DNA of 40,564 nucleotides from Flavobacterium macrobrachii. GTDB taxonomy: Bacteria; Bacteroidota; Bacteroidia; Flavobacteriales; Flavobacteriaceae. Shown here piece by piece: positions 9,223 through 17,036 of this stretch. Below the pieces are notes generated by a model, which had not been told where the DNA came from, did not search any database, and saw only the letters and a program-made list of their open reading frames with translations. Each line of letters starts with the position of its first letter. Positions within the stretch are counted from its first letter, which is position 1. The translations under genes and the position numbers were made by a program. Location: positions 1 through 40,564 of the forward strand of contig NZ_JACTAC010000025.1 of NCBI RefSeq assembly GCF_014486675.1. The letters run 5' to 3'.

Positions 9223-12021
9223 TTATCTTTTAATAACTTTTAGTGTTTTTACAGTGTCATTTTGAGATACAATTACATTGAAAACTCCAGTTGTTAAGTT
9301 AGAACCAATTGGATTTTGAATTAGTTCATTAGCTATTTTATCGTGTTGTTCCACTAATCGACCAAGAAGATCATAAATCTTTACATTGATGCTTGAATTG
9401 ATATTAAAACCATTAATTTCAAGGTTAAACGTATCATTGAAAGGGTTTGGATAGGAAACAACTGAAGGTTGTACTTTAGACAAACGCATTTCATTAACTG
9501 TCATAGTAGATATATCACAGCTTTTTCCGTCTTCTCTAAAACTTCCTCCAATTTGAATTGAAACTGCAGCACTATAATTTTTCTCAAGTTGAGCACCAGG
9601 AAACATGTTCAATTTAAAATTTGGTACCGTTCTAATAATTGGAGCACCAACAGGTATTAAATTTTCCCCAACTTGTTCAAACAATGTAATTCTGTAATTA
9701 GGGAATCCTGGGAATGGAACAATGCCAAATGTTTGATCTAGCGATACTCCTGTCATTCCACATTGTGCTGGATTAATCTCTGTAACAGGGTAAGAAGGAG
9801 TTGTAATAGTACATTCAGGACCAAAATCAGACCATATTTCTGAGCCATTGTGTAAAAGTTTGTAACGAACAGAAATTGAATATTGAGTTACATAATCGAT
9901 TGTTATCCCTTGGAAAGCTGACAAACTAGAAAAACGACTTGCACTAGGCACTGTATAATTGTATGCAGGTGGCATTCCATTATCGCTAGTTAGACGAATT
10001 CTAAATTCATACTGTAATGCTCCTGAAGCTGGTTGAGAAGTTAATGTTACTCCTAGACTTGAAACATTTGAACCACAAAATGAATTATTTAAACTTACAA
10101 CAGGAATTGCTGGAGTTGTTATAGTACATTCTTCACCATAACCTGATAAAGTAGGTAATCCTGTTACTATGTCTATAAATTCATATTGAACCGCAACACT
10201 GTATGAAGTGTTGTATTGAAGTGGAAAACCAACAAATGAATTAGTATTGGTAAATCTTGAAGTAGATGGATTTGTATAACCATAAGTTGGCTCATCACCA
10301 TTATCACTAGTCAATCTAATTCTAAAAGTATAATTTATTGCACCAAAGGCTGATGTTGATGATAATGTTGAATTTATTGATGATAAATTTGAATTACAAA
10401 GATTTGCCGACAACTTAGCCATAGGGACAACTGGACTAAATATAGTAATTGTATTACCTGCGTAAGGCACAACTTCTCCATTAATAATAGCAGAAACTCT
10501 AACATTATAACTAATATTATAATTTCTTATACTAACTGGTACAGCAGCAAAACGTGATGTAGAAACAACTTCTTCAGTTACATTAGTTTGATTGTTTGTA
10601 AAAGAAAAACGGTACTGTAAAGTTGTTGCTCCGGGAAAACTGTAATTAAATGCAGCAACCGCAGTAGCAAACGAAGGTAAAGTACTGTTATTTGCTGTAG
10701 CCATATTAACAACAACAGGAGTACAGCCTTGAGACAAAGTTCCAGAACAATTTTCTAGGACGTTATTCCAACAAATTTCAGTAGCTCCAGGATAAATTTG
10801 ATTATTTGAATCATTGCAATCACCATTTATTGTAACATATAAAGCTGGATTAGGATTAGCACAAGTTGACACTGGTGAACCAGCACCAAAACCATCACCA
10901 TCATTATCAACATAATAATCTGTTTGAGGAGTTACTACTCCAGTAATTGTAATTGAAGTTGAATTTGTACAGCCATTTGCACCTGTAACCACAACACTAT
11001 ATGAACCAGCAGTAGTGAATACATTTGAAGCTGAATTTGGAGTAACTCCACCATTCCACAAGTAAGTTGCACCACCAGTTGCTGTTACACTTATACTTTG
11101 TTGCCCACACGAAAGAACTGTAGTTCCGCTATTGTTAGTAATACCAGCTGTTGGAACTGGACTTACACTAAAAGAATAGTTTGAACCAAAGTTATCGTCA
11201 TAGCGTAATACTGTTAAACTTCTATCTGACTCACTATCAGAGTTAATTTGAGATAACGTTCTTGTGCTTGTGTAAACATAGTAAAAAACAGTACTTCCGC
11301 ATGATTGAGCTGGTAAAGTTGCCGACCAGTTAACCCCAGAACCTGAAGCTTGAACCACAGAAGTTGATGATGTAAAATCATTATTTGAAACTCTGTATCT
11401 TACGTAAACATTCTCTCCAGCAGATGGATTAGCACTTGTAGTAATTGAAATGACTGGTTGTCCATTTGAAAAAGTAACGCCACCATTTGAAACAGTTACA
11501 GGATTGTTTGTAGTGTAACCCACGTAGTATTTAGCATTGGTTTGAGTATAACCAGCATCATTAAATACAAATGTATAACGACCAACATTACTCATATTTA
11601 AACCCATATCGTTTCCGCTATTAAAAGCTGAAATTCCATTAACCGCATTCAAACTTGCTTGTCCAACTCCGCTAAATACCCATTTGTTTTGGAAACGGTT
11701 AGACGATGGTCCAGAAATAAATAAAAACCCATTTCCACCTCCACCTGACATATTTATAGGACTTACATTTCCACCTGAACTTTGCACGTTAATAGTTGTT
11801 GCCCATTGTCCTCTTCCATCAGAAGGATTACTTGCTGTTGTGGATACTTTTCTGTATCCAGTAGTTCTGTAATCAGAATTGTATGGTGATGTTGCATATC
11901 CGTTGAACGAACCTACCACTTGAACTGGTTCTCCACTAAAAATATTTTGAGCTATACCATTACTTGGCATAGATAAAAAAACGGAAAAACACAGTAATAC
12001 CCTTTGTAATGTTTTTTTCAT
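9223..12021 (-). CDS. T9SS-secreted protein (932 aa), paralogue of the neighbouring giant protein
   Basis: Residues 1-25 form a signal peptide ending near GIAQ. A unique N-terminal region (about 26-280) includes a beta-sandwich-like stretch and many aromatic and Ser/Thr residues. Residues about 284-363 resemble an immunoglobulin/PKD-like module found in Bacteroidota surface proteins (SVSPVPTAGI, ATYLWNGG, GSYSVVVTGANGC). Residues about 366-427 are a MopE motif (DNDGDGFG, GDCNDSNNQIYPGATE). From about 430 (VVVNMATANN) to 850 the protein follows the 1779-residue paralogue closely. The final ~75 residues are a T9SS sorting domain (YPNPFNDTF, IYDLLGRLVEQ, KVIKR end). It is expected to be anchored on or released from the cell surface. 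Its ligand cannot be read from the sequence. It has its own upstream region and terminator, so it is probably monocistronic. Confidence 0.9.
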   Translation of the reverse strand: MKKTLQRVLLCFSVFLSMPSNGIAQNIFSGEPVQVVGSFNGYATSPYNSDYRTTGYRKVSTTASNPSDGRGQWATTINVQSSGGNVSPINMSGGGGNGFLFISGPSSNRFQNKWVFSGVGQASLNAVNGISAFNSGNDMGLNMSNVGRYTFVFNDAGYTQTNAKYYVGYTTNNPVTVSNGGVTFSNGQPVISITTSANPSAGENVYVRYRVSNNDFTSSTSVVQASGSGVNWSATLPAQSCGSTVFYYVYTSTRTLSQINSDSESDRSLTVLRYDDNFGSNYSFSVSPVPTAGITNNSGTTVLSCGQQSISVTATGGATYLWNGGVTPNSASNVFTTAGSYSVVVTGANGCTNSTSITITGVVTPQTDYYVDNDGDGFGAGSPVSTCANPNPALYVTINGDCNDSNNQIYPGATEICWNNVLENCSGTLSQGCTPVVVNMATANNSTLPSFATAVAAFNYSFPGATTLQYRFSFTNNQTNVTEEVVSTSRFAAVPVSIRNYNISYNVRVSAIINGEVVPYAGNTITIFSPVVPMAKLSANLCNSNLSSINSTLSSTSAFGAINYTFRIRLTSDNGDEPTYGYTNPSTSRFTNTNSFVGFPLQYNTSYSVAVQYEFIDIVTGLPTLSGYGEECTITTPAIPVVSLNNSFCGSNVSSLGVTLTSQPASGALQYEFRIRLTSDNGMPPAYNYTVPSASRFSSLSAFQGITIDYVTQYSISVRYKLLHNGSEIWSDFGPECTITTPSYPVTEINPAQCGMTGVSLDQTFGIVPFPGFPNYRITLFEQVGENLIPVGAPIIRTVPNFKLNMFPGAQLEKNYSAAVSIQIGGSFREDGKSCDISTMTVNEMRLSKVQPSVVSYPNPFNDTFNLEINGFNINSSINVKIYDLLGRLVEQHDKIANELIQNPIGSNLTTGVFNVIVSQNDTVKTLKVIKR

Positions 12022-12161
12022 AGTTTTTAATTGTTTTTTGGTTTTAAAATTGACAGAAATTTTATTGCAAAATCTATTTATTTCTTATTTAAAATAAATG
12101 AATTTCGTATAAAATTAGACAATTAATTCATAATATTATAAAACTAATTAAAAACTAGATA

Positions 12162-12177
12162 ACGAAAACGTTTTCGT
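12162..12177. promoter_or_regulatory. Perfect 16-bp palindrome, LacI-family-like operator
   Basis: ACGAAAACGTTTTCGT is a perfect palindrome with the central CG and GAAAACGTTTTC core typical of LacI/CcpA-family operators. It lies about 140 bp upstream of the ATG of the 932-residue T9SS gene and beyond the terminator of the polysaccharide operon, so that T9SS gene is the likely target. No LacI-family gene is present in the window. Confidence 0.4.
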
Positions 12178-12246
12178 GTTGATAATTTATTAACAATGAG
12201 TATGTAAAATCATTCTAAGGAAATTTTTTAGAAAAAAAATAAAAAC

Positions 12247-12294
12247 AAAAAAGGCTAAAAATTATGAGATTCATAAGATTTAGCCTTTTTTTTT
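12247..12294. terminator. Terminator of the exopolysaccharide operon
   Basis: The outer stem AAGGCTAAA/TTTAGCCTT (12251-12259 and 12279-12287) carries an inner stem TTATGA/TCATAA (12262-12267 and 12271-12276). An A run lies on the low-coordinate side, giving a T tract in the minus-strand transcript. It lies 15 bp past the rfbB stop. Confidence 0.88.
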
Positions 12295-12308
12295 GTTATT
12301 CTATATAT

Positions 12309-13367
12309 TTACGAATATTGTTTTTCGTAATAATGTTGATAATCTCCAGAAGTAACATTTTTCAACCAAGTTTCATTAGCAAGATACCAGTCAATGGTTT
12401 GGCCTAATCCTTCTTCAAAAGTAACCGACGGCTTCCATCCTAATTCTCGATTAATTTTACTCGCATCAATCGCATAACGTAAATCGTGTCCTGGTCGATC
12501 TTTCACATAAGTTATCAACTCTTCCGATTCGCCTGCAATTCTGCCAAGTTTTTCGTCCATTTTTTTGCAAAGCAACTTTACTAAGTCAATATTTTGCCAT
12601 TCGTTAAAACCACCAATGTTATAGGTTTCATGATTTTTTCCTTCATGAAAAACCAAATCAATAGCCACAGCATGATCCTTTACAAACAACCAATCTCGAG
12701 TATATTTTCCATCTCCATAAACGGGTAATGATTTTTTCTCGATAATATTATTGATAAATAAAGGAATTAATTTTTCAGGAAAATGATTTGGTCCATAATT
12801 ATTGGAACAATTCGTTATAACATAAGGCAAACCATAAGTTTCTCCATAAGCACGAACAAAATGATCGGAACTTGCTTTTGATGCTGAATAAGGAGAGTTT
12901 GGATCATACGACGTAGTTTCGGTAAACAAACCTGTTGCACCAAGTGAACCGTAAACCTCATCAGTGGAAACATGATAAAAACGTTTTCTTTCGTAGTTGT
13001 TTGCCCAAATAGATTTTGCAGCATTCAACAAATTCATAGTTCCAATGACATTAGTTTTTACAAATGCTAATGGATCAGAAATTGAACGGTCAACATGCGA
13101 CTCTGCTGCTAGATGAATTACTCCATCAAACTTATGCTTATCAAATAATTGATTTATAAAATCAGCATCTGTAATGTCTCCTTTTATAAATTGATAATTT
13201 TCTTTTTTTTCAATATCGGCGATATTTTCAAGGTTCCCAGCATAGGTTAATGAATCTAGATTGAAAATCTGATAATTTGGATATTTATTTACAAATAGTC
13301 TAACAACATGAGAACCTATAAATCCAGCTCCACCGGTGATAACGATTTTTTTATTATAATTTGCCAT
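12309..13367 (-). CDS. rfbB: dTDP-glucose 4,6-dehydratase
   Basis: This 352-residue extended short-chain dehydrogenase converts dTDP-glucose to dTDP-4-keto-6-deoxyglucose, the entry to rhamnose and other deoxysugars. Visible marks are the Rossmann motif [32 protein letters not shown] and the catalytic YSASK, with the usual family length. The ATG at 13367 is preferred. A frame-extended TTG at 13373 adds only two residues and has no support. The gene overlaps the end of the tviB-like gene by 14 bp and is last in the operon. The other dTDP-rhamnose genes (rfbA, rfbC, rfbD) are not in the window, so the product must be completed by genes elsewhere or feed another pathway. Confidence 0.93.
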   Translation of the reverse strand: MANYNKKIVITGGAGFIGSHVVRLFVNKYPNYQIFNLDSLTYAGNLENIADIEKKENYQFIKGDITDADFINQLFDKHKFDGVIHLAAESHVDRSISDPLAFVKTNVIGTMNLLNAAKSIWANNYERKRFYHVSTDEVYGSLGATGLFTETTSYDPNSPYSASKASSDHFVRAYGETYGLPYVITNCSNNYGPNHFPEKLIPLFINNIIEKKSLPVYGDGKYTRDWLFVKDHAVAIDLVFHEGKNHETYNIGGFNEWQNIDLVKLLCKKMDEKLGRIAGESEELITYVKDRPGHDLRYAIDASKINRELGWKPSVTFEEGLGQTIDWYLANETWLKNVTSGDYQHYYEKQYS

Positions 13368-14631
13368 CTGCAATTTCGTTTAATATTCCCTTTACATCAA
13401 ATAAAACACCATTTTCCTTTTTCAATTTAGAAAAATTGATGGAGGTAAATTCTTTATGTGCAACACCTAAAACTACAGCATCAAAAGTTTCGGCTGGCAA
13501 TTCATTTGTAGTGATCAAATTATATTCATGCTTTACTTCAGAAGGTTTTGCCCATGGATCAAAAATAGTTACTTTAATACCATAATCAGCCAATGCCTGA
13601 ACTACATCTACAATTTTTGTATTTCTAACATCGGGACAATTTTCTTTAAAAGTAATACCAAGCATCAGCAAATTAGCTCCGTTAATGGCAATTCCTTTTT
13701 TAATCATTAGTTTAACTACTTGCGAAGCAACATATTCTCCCATACTGTCGTTCAAACGCCTTCCTGCCAAAATGATTTCGGGATGATAACCTTTTTCTTG
13801 TGCTTTCTGTGCTAGATAATAAGGATCAACACCTATACAATGTCCACCAACCAATCCCGGTTTAAATGGTAAAAAGTTCCATTTTGTTCCAGCTGCTTCC
13901 AAAACGGCATGTGTATCAATTTCTAATAAATTGAAAATTTTTGCCAATTCATTAACAAAAGCAATGTTGATATCGCGCTGCGAATTTTCTATCACTTTGG
14001 CTGCTTCGGCTACTTTAATGGTTGGTGCTAAGTGTGTTCCAGCTGTGATAACCGTTTTATATAATTCGTTTACTTTCTGACCAATTTCTGGAGTTGAACC
14101 CGAAGTTACTTTTAGAATTTTTTCAACTGTATGTTCTTTATCTCCTGGATTAATTCGCTCTGGAGAATATCCTGCAAAAAAGTCAACATTGAATTTTAAT
14201 CCGCTAACTTTTTCCAAAACTGGAATACATTCTTCCTCAGTTACACCAGGATAAACAGTAGATTCATAAATAACTATATCGCCTTTTTTCAATACTTTAC
14301 CAACTGTTTCGCTCGATTTATATAATGGAGTTAAATCTGGTCGATTATTTTTATCAACTGGTGTTGGAACCGTAACGATGTAATAATTACAATTGGCGAT
14401 ATCATTAATATTTGCTGAGCAAAATAAACCCTTATCAACTGGTATTGAAGGCGTTAAAACTGCTTTAAGAATATCTTCTTCTACTTCGAGTGTCAAATCT
14501 TGTCCTGAATTAAGTTCAGCTATCCTAGTTTGATTGATATCAAATCCTATAACTGGGAATTTTGTCGCAAAAAGTCGCGCCAATGGCAATCCTACATAAC
14601 CTAATCCTATAATTGCTATTTTAATATTCAT
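13354..14631 (-). CDS. tviB: Nucleotide-sugar dehydrogenase, TviB/WbpA-like (UDP-GlcNAc 6-dehydrogenase type)
   Basis: This 425-residue NAD-dependent UDP-sugar dehydrogenase has N-terminal Rossmann IAIIGLGYVGLPLA, central SPERINPGDKEHT, catalytic-cysteine motif GGHCIGVDPYYL, and the C-terminal UDP-binding domain with TFKENCPDVRNTK. The SPERINPGD and GVDPYYL variants are those of the TviB/WbpA/WecC group acting on N-acetylhexosamines, unlike the UDP-glucose enzyme encoded next door. The ATG at 14631 is chosen because it starts directly on MNIKIAIIG and follows the ugd stop by 19 bp. A longer frame to 14676 uses an alternative start inside ugd and adds an unrelated lysine-rich tail. With the adjacent TviC-like epimerase it would give a UDP-hexosaminuronic acid such as UDP-GalNAcA. 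Exact substrate is inferred. Confidence 0.88.
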   Translation of the reverse strand: MNIKIAIIGLGYVGLPLARLFATKFPVIGFDINQTRIAELNSGQDLTLEVEEDILKAVLTPSIPVDKGLFCSANINDIANCNYYIVTVPTPVDKNNRPDLTPLYKSSETVGKVLKKGDIVIYESTVYPGVTEEECIPVLEKVSGLKFNVDFFAGYSPERINPGDKEHTVEKILKVTSGSTPEIGQKVNELYKTVITAGTHLAPTIKVAEAAKVIENSQRDINIAFVNELAKIFNLLEIDTHAVLEAAGTKWNFLPFKPGLVGGHCIGVDPYYLAQKAQEKGYHPEIILAGRRLNDSMGEYVASQVVKLMIKKGIAINGANLLMLGITFKENCPDVRNTKIVDVVQALADYGIKVTIFDPWAKPSEVKHEYNLITTNELPAETFDAVVLGVAHKEFTSINFSKLKKENGVLFDVKGILNEIADGKL

Positions 14632-14650
14632 GATTTTTTTTATAATTTTA

Positions 14651-16042
14651 TTAAGAACCGATTGCCTGATATACAAATCCTATTTCTTTCATTTTAGCAG
14701 CATCTAGTATATTTCTACCGTCAAAAATAAAGGCTGGTTTTAGCATGTTATCATAAATTTTTTGCCAATCGTAGTCTTTAAATTCATCCCATTCCGTTAA
14801 AATAGCTACAGCATGAGCATCTTTACATGCTTCATAAGGATTTTCAAATGAGTTGATGTATTTTTGATTTTCTTCGGAGGAACGAGTTTCAAGGTAATCC
14901 AAATCACTCAATACTTGTTGGAAAGGAACTTTTGGATCAAATAATCCTATATTTGCTTGTTCATTAATCAAATCATCGGCTACATAAATTGCAGCTGATT
15001 CTCTTGTATCGTTGGTATCTTTTTTAAAAGCCCATCCTAAAAATGTTATTTTTTTTCCAGAAACAGTATTATACAACGTCTGTACAATATTCCTAGAAAA
15101 ACGTCTTTTTTGATGGTCATTCATGATGATTACTTGTTCCCAATAATCGGCAACTTCGTTAAGACCAAATGCTTTTGAAATATAAACCAAATTCAATATA
15201 TCTTTTTGAAAACATGAACCACCAAAACCAACTGATGCTTTAAGGAATTTAGAACCAATTCGGCTATCCATTCCAATAGCTTTGGCAACTTCATTCACAT
15301 CTGCTTCTGTTTTTTCACACAATTCAGAAATTGCATTAATGGAAGAAACACGTTGAGCTAAGAAGGCATTTGCTGTTAGTTTTGATAATTCTGATGACCA
15401 AACATTGGTTTTTAAAATTCGTTCTCTTGGAACCCAATTAGCATAAACATCTACCAAAGCTTCAATGGCTTTTTGACCTTCTGGAGAGGTTTCGCCACCA
15501 ATTAAAACTCGGTCTGGACTTAACAAATCTTCTACAGCTGTTCCTTCTGCCAAAAACTCTGGATTGGATAAAATTTGAAATTGAACACCATTTCCTGTAT
15601 TGTCTAAAATACTTTTGATGGCTTCTGCAGTTCTAACTGGTAAAGTAGATTTTTCAACAATTATTTTATCTGTTTTGGAAACGCGAGCAATTTGTCTAGC
15701 ACAAAGTTCGATATACTTTAAATCGGCTGCCATTCCTTTTCCAGTTCCATAGGTTTTTGTTGGCGTATTTACTGAAATAAATATTAATTCAGCTTCGTCA
15801 ATGGCTTTGTCAACTTCGGTAGAAAAGAATAAATTTTTCCCTCTAGCTTTACCCACAATTTCGCCTAATCCTGGCTCATAAACTGGTATATTATCAACAT
15901 TTACATCGTTCCAAGCTGCTATTCTTTTTTCATTTAAATCAACAACGGTTACTTTTATATGCGGACATTTTTCAGCAATAACTGCCATGGTTGGTCCTCC
16001 AACATATCCTGCGCCGATACAGCAAATTTTTGTAATTTTCAT
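14651..16042 (-). CDS. ugd: UDP-glucose 6-dehydrogenase
   Basis: This 463-residue enzyme oxidises UDP-glucose to UDP-glucuronic acid. It starts with [15 protein letters not shown] (Rossmann), contains [11 protein letters not shown] and the catalytic-cysteine segment [11 protein letters not shown], and ends with the UDP-binding domain ([22 protein letters not shown]). The length and the long form of the N-terminal domain resemble the animal/Bacteroidota type of Ugd. The ATG at 16042 begins the protein on [10 protein letters not shown] and leaves 5 bp after the preceding stop. An upstream ATG at 16072 would overlap the epimerase gene and add ten residues with no family counterpart. It supplies an acidic sugar precursor to the exported polysaccharide. 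Confidence 0.93.
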   Translation of the reverse strand: MKITKICCIGAGYVGGPTMAVIAEKCPHIKVTVVDLNEKRIAAWNDVNVDNIPVYEPGLGEIVGKARGKNLFFSTEVDKAIDEAELIFISVNTPTKTYGTGKGMAADLKYIELCARQIARVSKTDKIIVEKSTLPVRTAEAIKSILDNTGNGVQFQILSNPEFLAEGTAVEDLLSPDRVLIGGETSPEGQKAIEALVDVYANWVPRERILKTNVWSSELSKLTANAFLAQRVSSINAISELCEKTEADVNEVAKAIGMDSRIGSKFLKASVGFGGSCFQKDILNLVYISKAFGLNEVADYWEQVIIMNDHQKRRFSRNIVQTLYNTVSGKKITFLGWAFKKDTNDTRESAAIYVADDLINEQANIGLFDPKVPFQQVLSDLDYLETRSSEENQKYINSFENPYEACKDAHAVAILTEWDEFKDYDWQKIYDNMLKPAFIFDGRNILDAAKMKEIGFVYQAIGS

Positions 16043-16047
16043 TCTTT

Positions 16048-17028
16048 TTATTTTAAATTCTCCCAATACCATTTAACAGCTTCTTTCAAACCATTTTGAA
16101 ATGAATATTTAGGATTATAACCTAATAATTCTTTTGCTTTTTCTATACTTGCCAATGAGTGAGGAATATCTCCTGCTCTATTTGGACCATGTATGATTTC
16201 AATATTTTTTATATCTGAATTATATTCTGACAGGTAAATTTTTAAATAATTTACTAAATCATTTAATGTTGTTCTGTCACCAAATGCAGTGTTAAAAACG
16301 GTGTTTACAGCTAATGGATTGTCAGATAACATTGCTAGTTCATTCATCTGAATTACATTATCGATATAGGTAAAATCTCTTGAAAAGTTTCCATCACCGT
16401 TTATGATTGGGCTTTGATTGTTCATCAATTGCATTACAAACTTTGGAATAACAGCTGCATAGGCACCATTTGGATCTTGTCTTCTACCAAAAACGTTAAA
16501 ATAACGTAAACCAATAGTTTCTATACCATAAGTTTTGCTAAAAATTTCAGCATATAATTCGTTTACGTATTTAGTAATAGCATATGGTGAAAGAGGTTTT
16601 CCAATAGTTTCTTCAATTTTGGGTAAGCTCTCAGAATCTCCATATGTTGAAGAGCTTGCTGCATAAACAACCCTTTTTACTCCTTCATCCTTTGATGCTG
16701 ATAAGATATTCAAAAAGCCAGAAACATTAACTTCATTTGTAGTAATTGGATCTTTAATTGAACGAGGTACTGAGCCTAATGCTGCTTGGTGTAGAACATA
16801 ATCGATACCTGACAAAGCCTCTTTGCAGGTATCTAAATTTCTTATATCGCCTTCAATAAACTTAAAATTTTGGTCTTGAAGAAAAGGTTCGATATTATAT
16901 TTATGTCCTGTTGAAAAATTATCAAGACAAGTAACTTTATATCCTTTTGACAAAAAATATTCACATAGATTTGAGCCTATAAAACCTGCTCCACCAGTAA
17001 TCAATATTGACTGATTATTATTACTCAT
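16048..17028 (-). CDS. tviC: UDP-N-acetylglucosamine 4-epimerase, TviC/WbpP-like
   Basis: This 326-residue extended short-chain dehydrogenase has the NAD motif [32 protein letters not shown], a Ser-rich active-site strand (AASSSTYGD) and catalytic YAITK. The VPRSI and [19 protein letters not shown] stretches are typical of the WbpP/TviC/Gne group acting on N-acetylated UDP-hexosamines. It probably interconverts UDP-GlcNAc(A) and UDP-GalNAc(A), paired with the tviB-like dehydrogenase two genes downstream. The ATG at 17028 is preferred over a TTG one codon upstream. It follows the wzc stop by 8 bp and precedes ugd by 5 bp, so translation is probably coupled along the operon. Confidence 0.88.
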   Translation of the reverse strand: MSNNNQSILITGGAGFIGSNLCEYFLSKGYKVTCLDNFSTGHKYNIEPFLQDQNFKFIEGDIRNLDTCKEALSGIDYVLHQAALGSVPRSIKDPITTNEVNVSGFLNILSASKDEGVKRVVYAASSSTYGDSESLPKIEETIGKPLSPYAITKYVNELYAEIFSKTYGIETIGLRYFNVFGRRQDPNGAYAAVIPKFVMQLMNNQSPIINGDGNFSRDFTYIDNVIQMNELAMLSDNPLAVNTVFNTAFGDRTTLNDLVNYLKIYLSEYNSDIKNIEIIHGPNRAGDIPHSLASIEKAKELLGYNPKYSFQNGLKEAVKWYWENLK

Positions 17029-17036
17029 CAACTTTA

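Noticed and set aside
14632..14676. N-terminal extension of the tviB-like protein
   Set aside because: It relies on a start inside ugd and places a basic tail before the Rossmann motif; the ATG at 14631 begins exactly at the motif.
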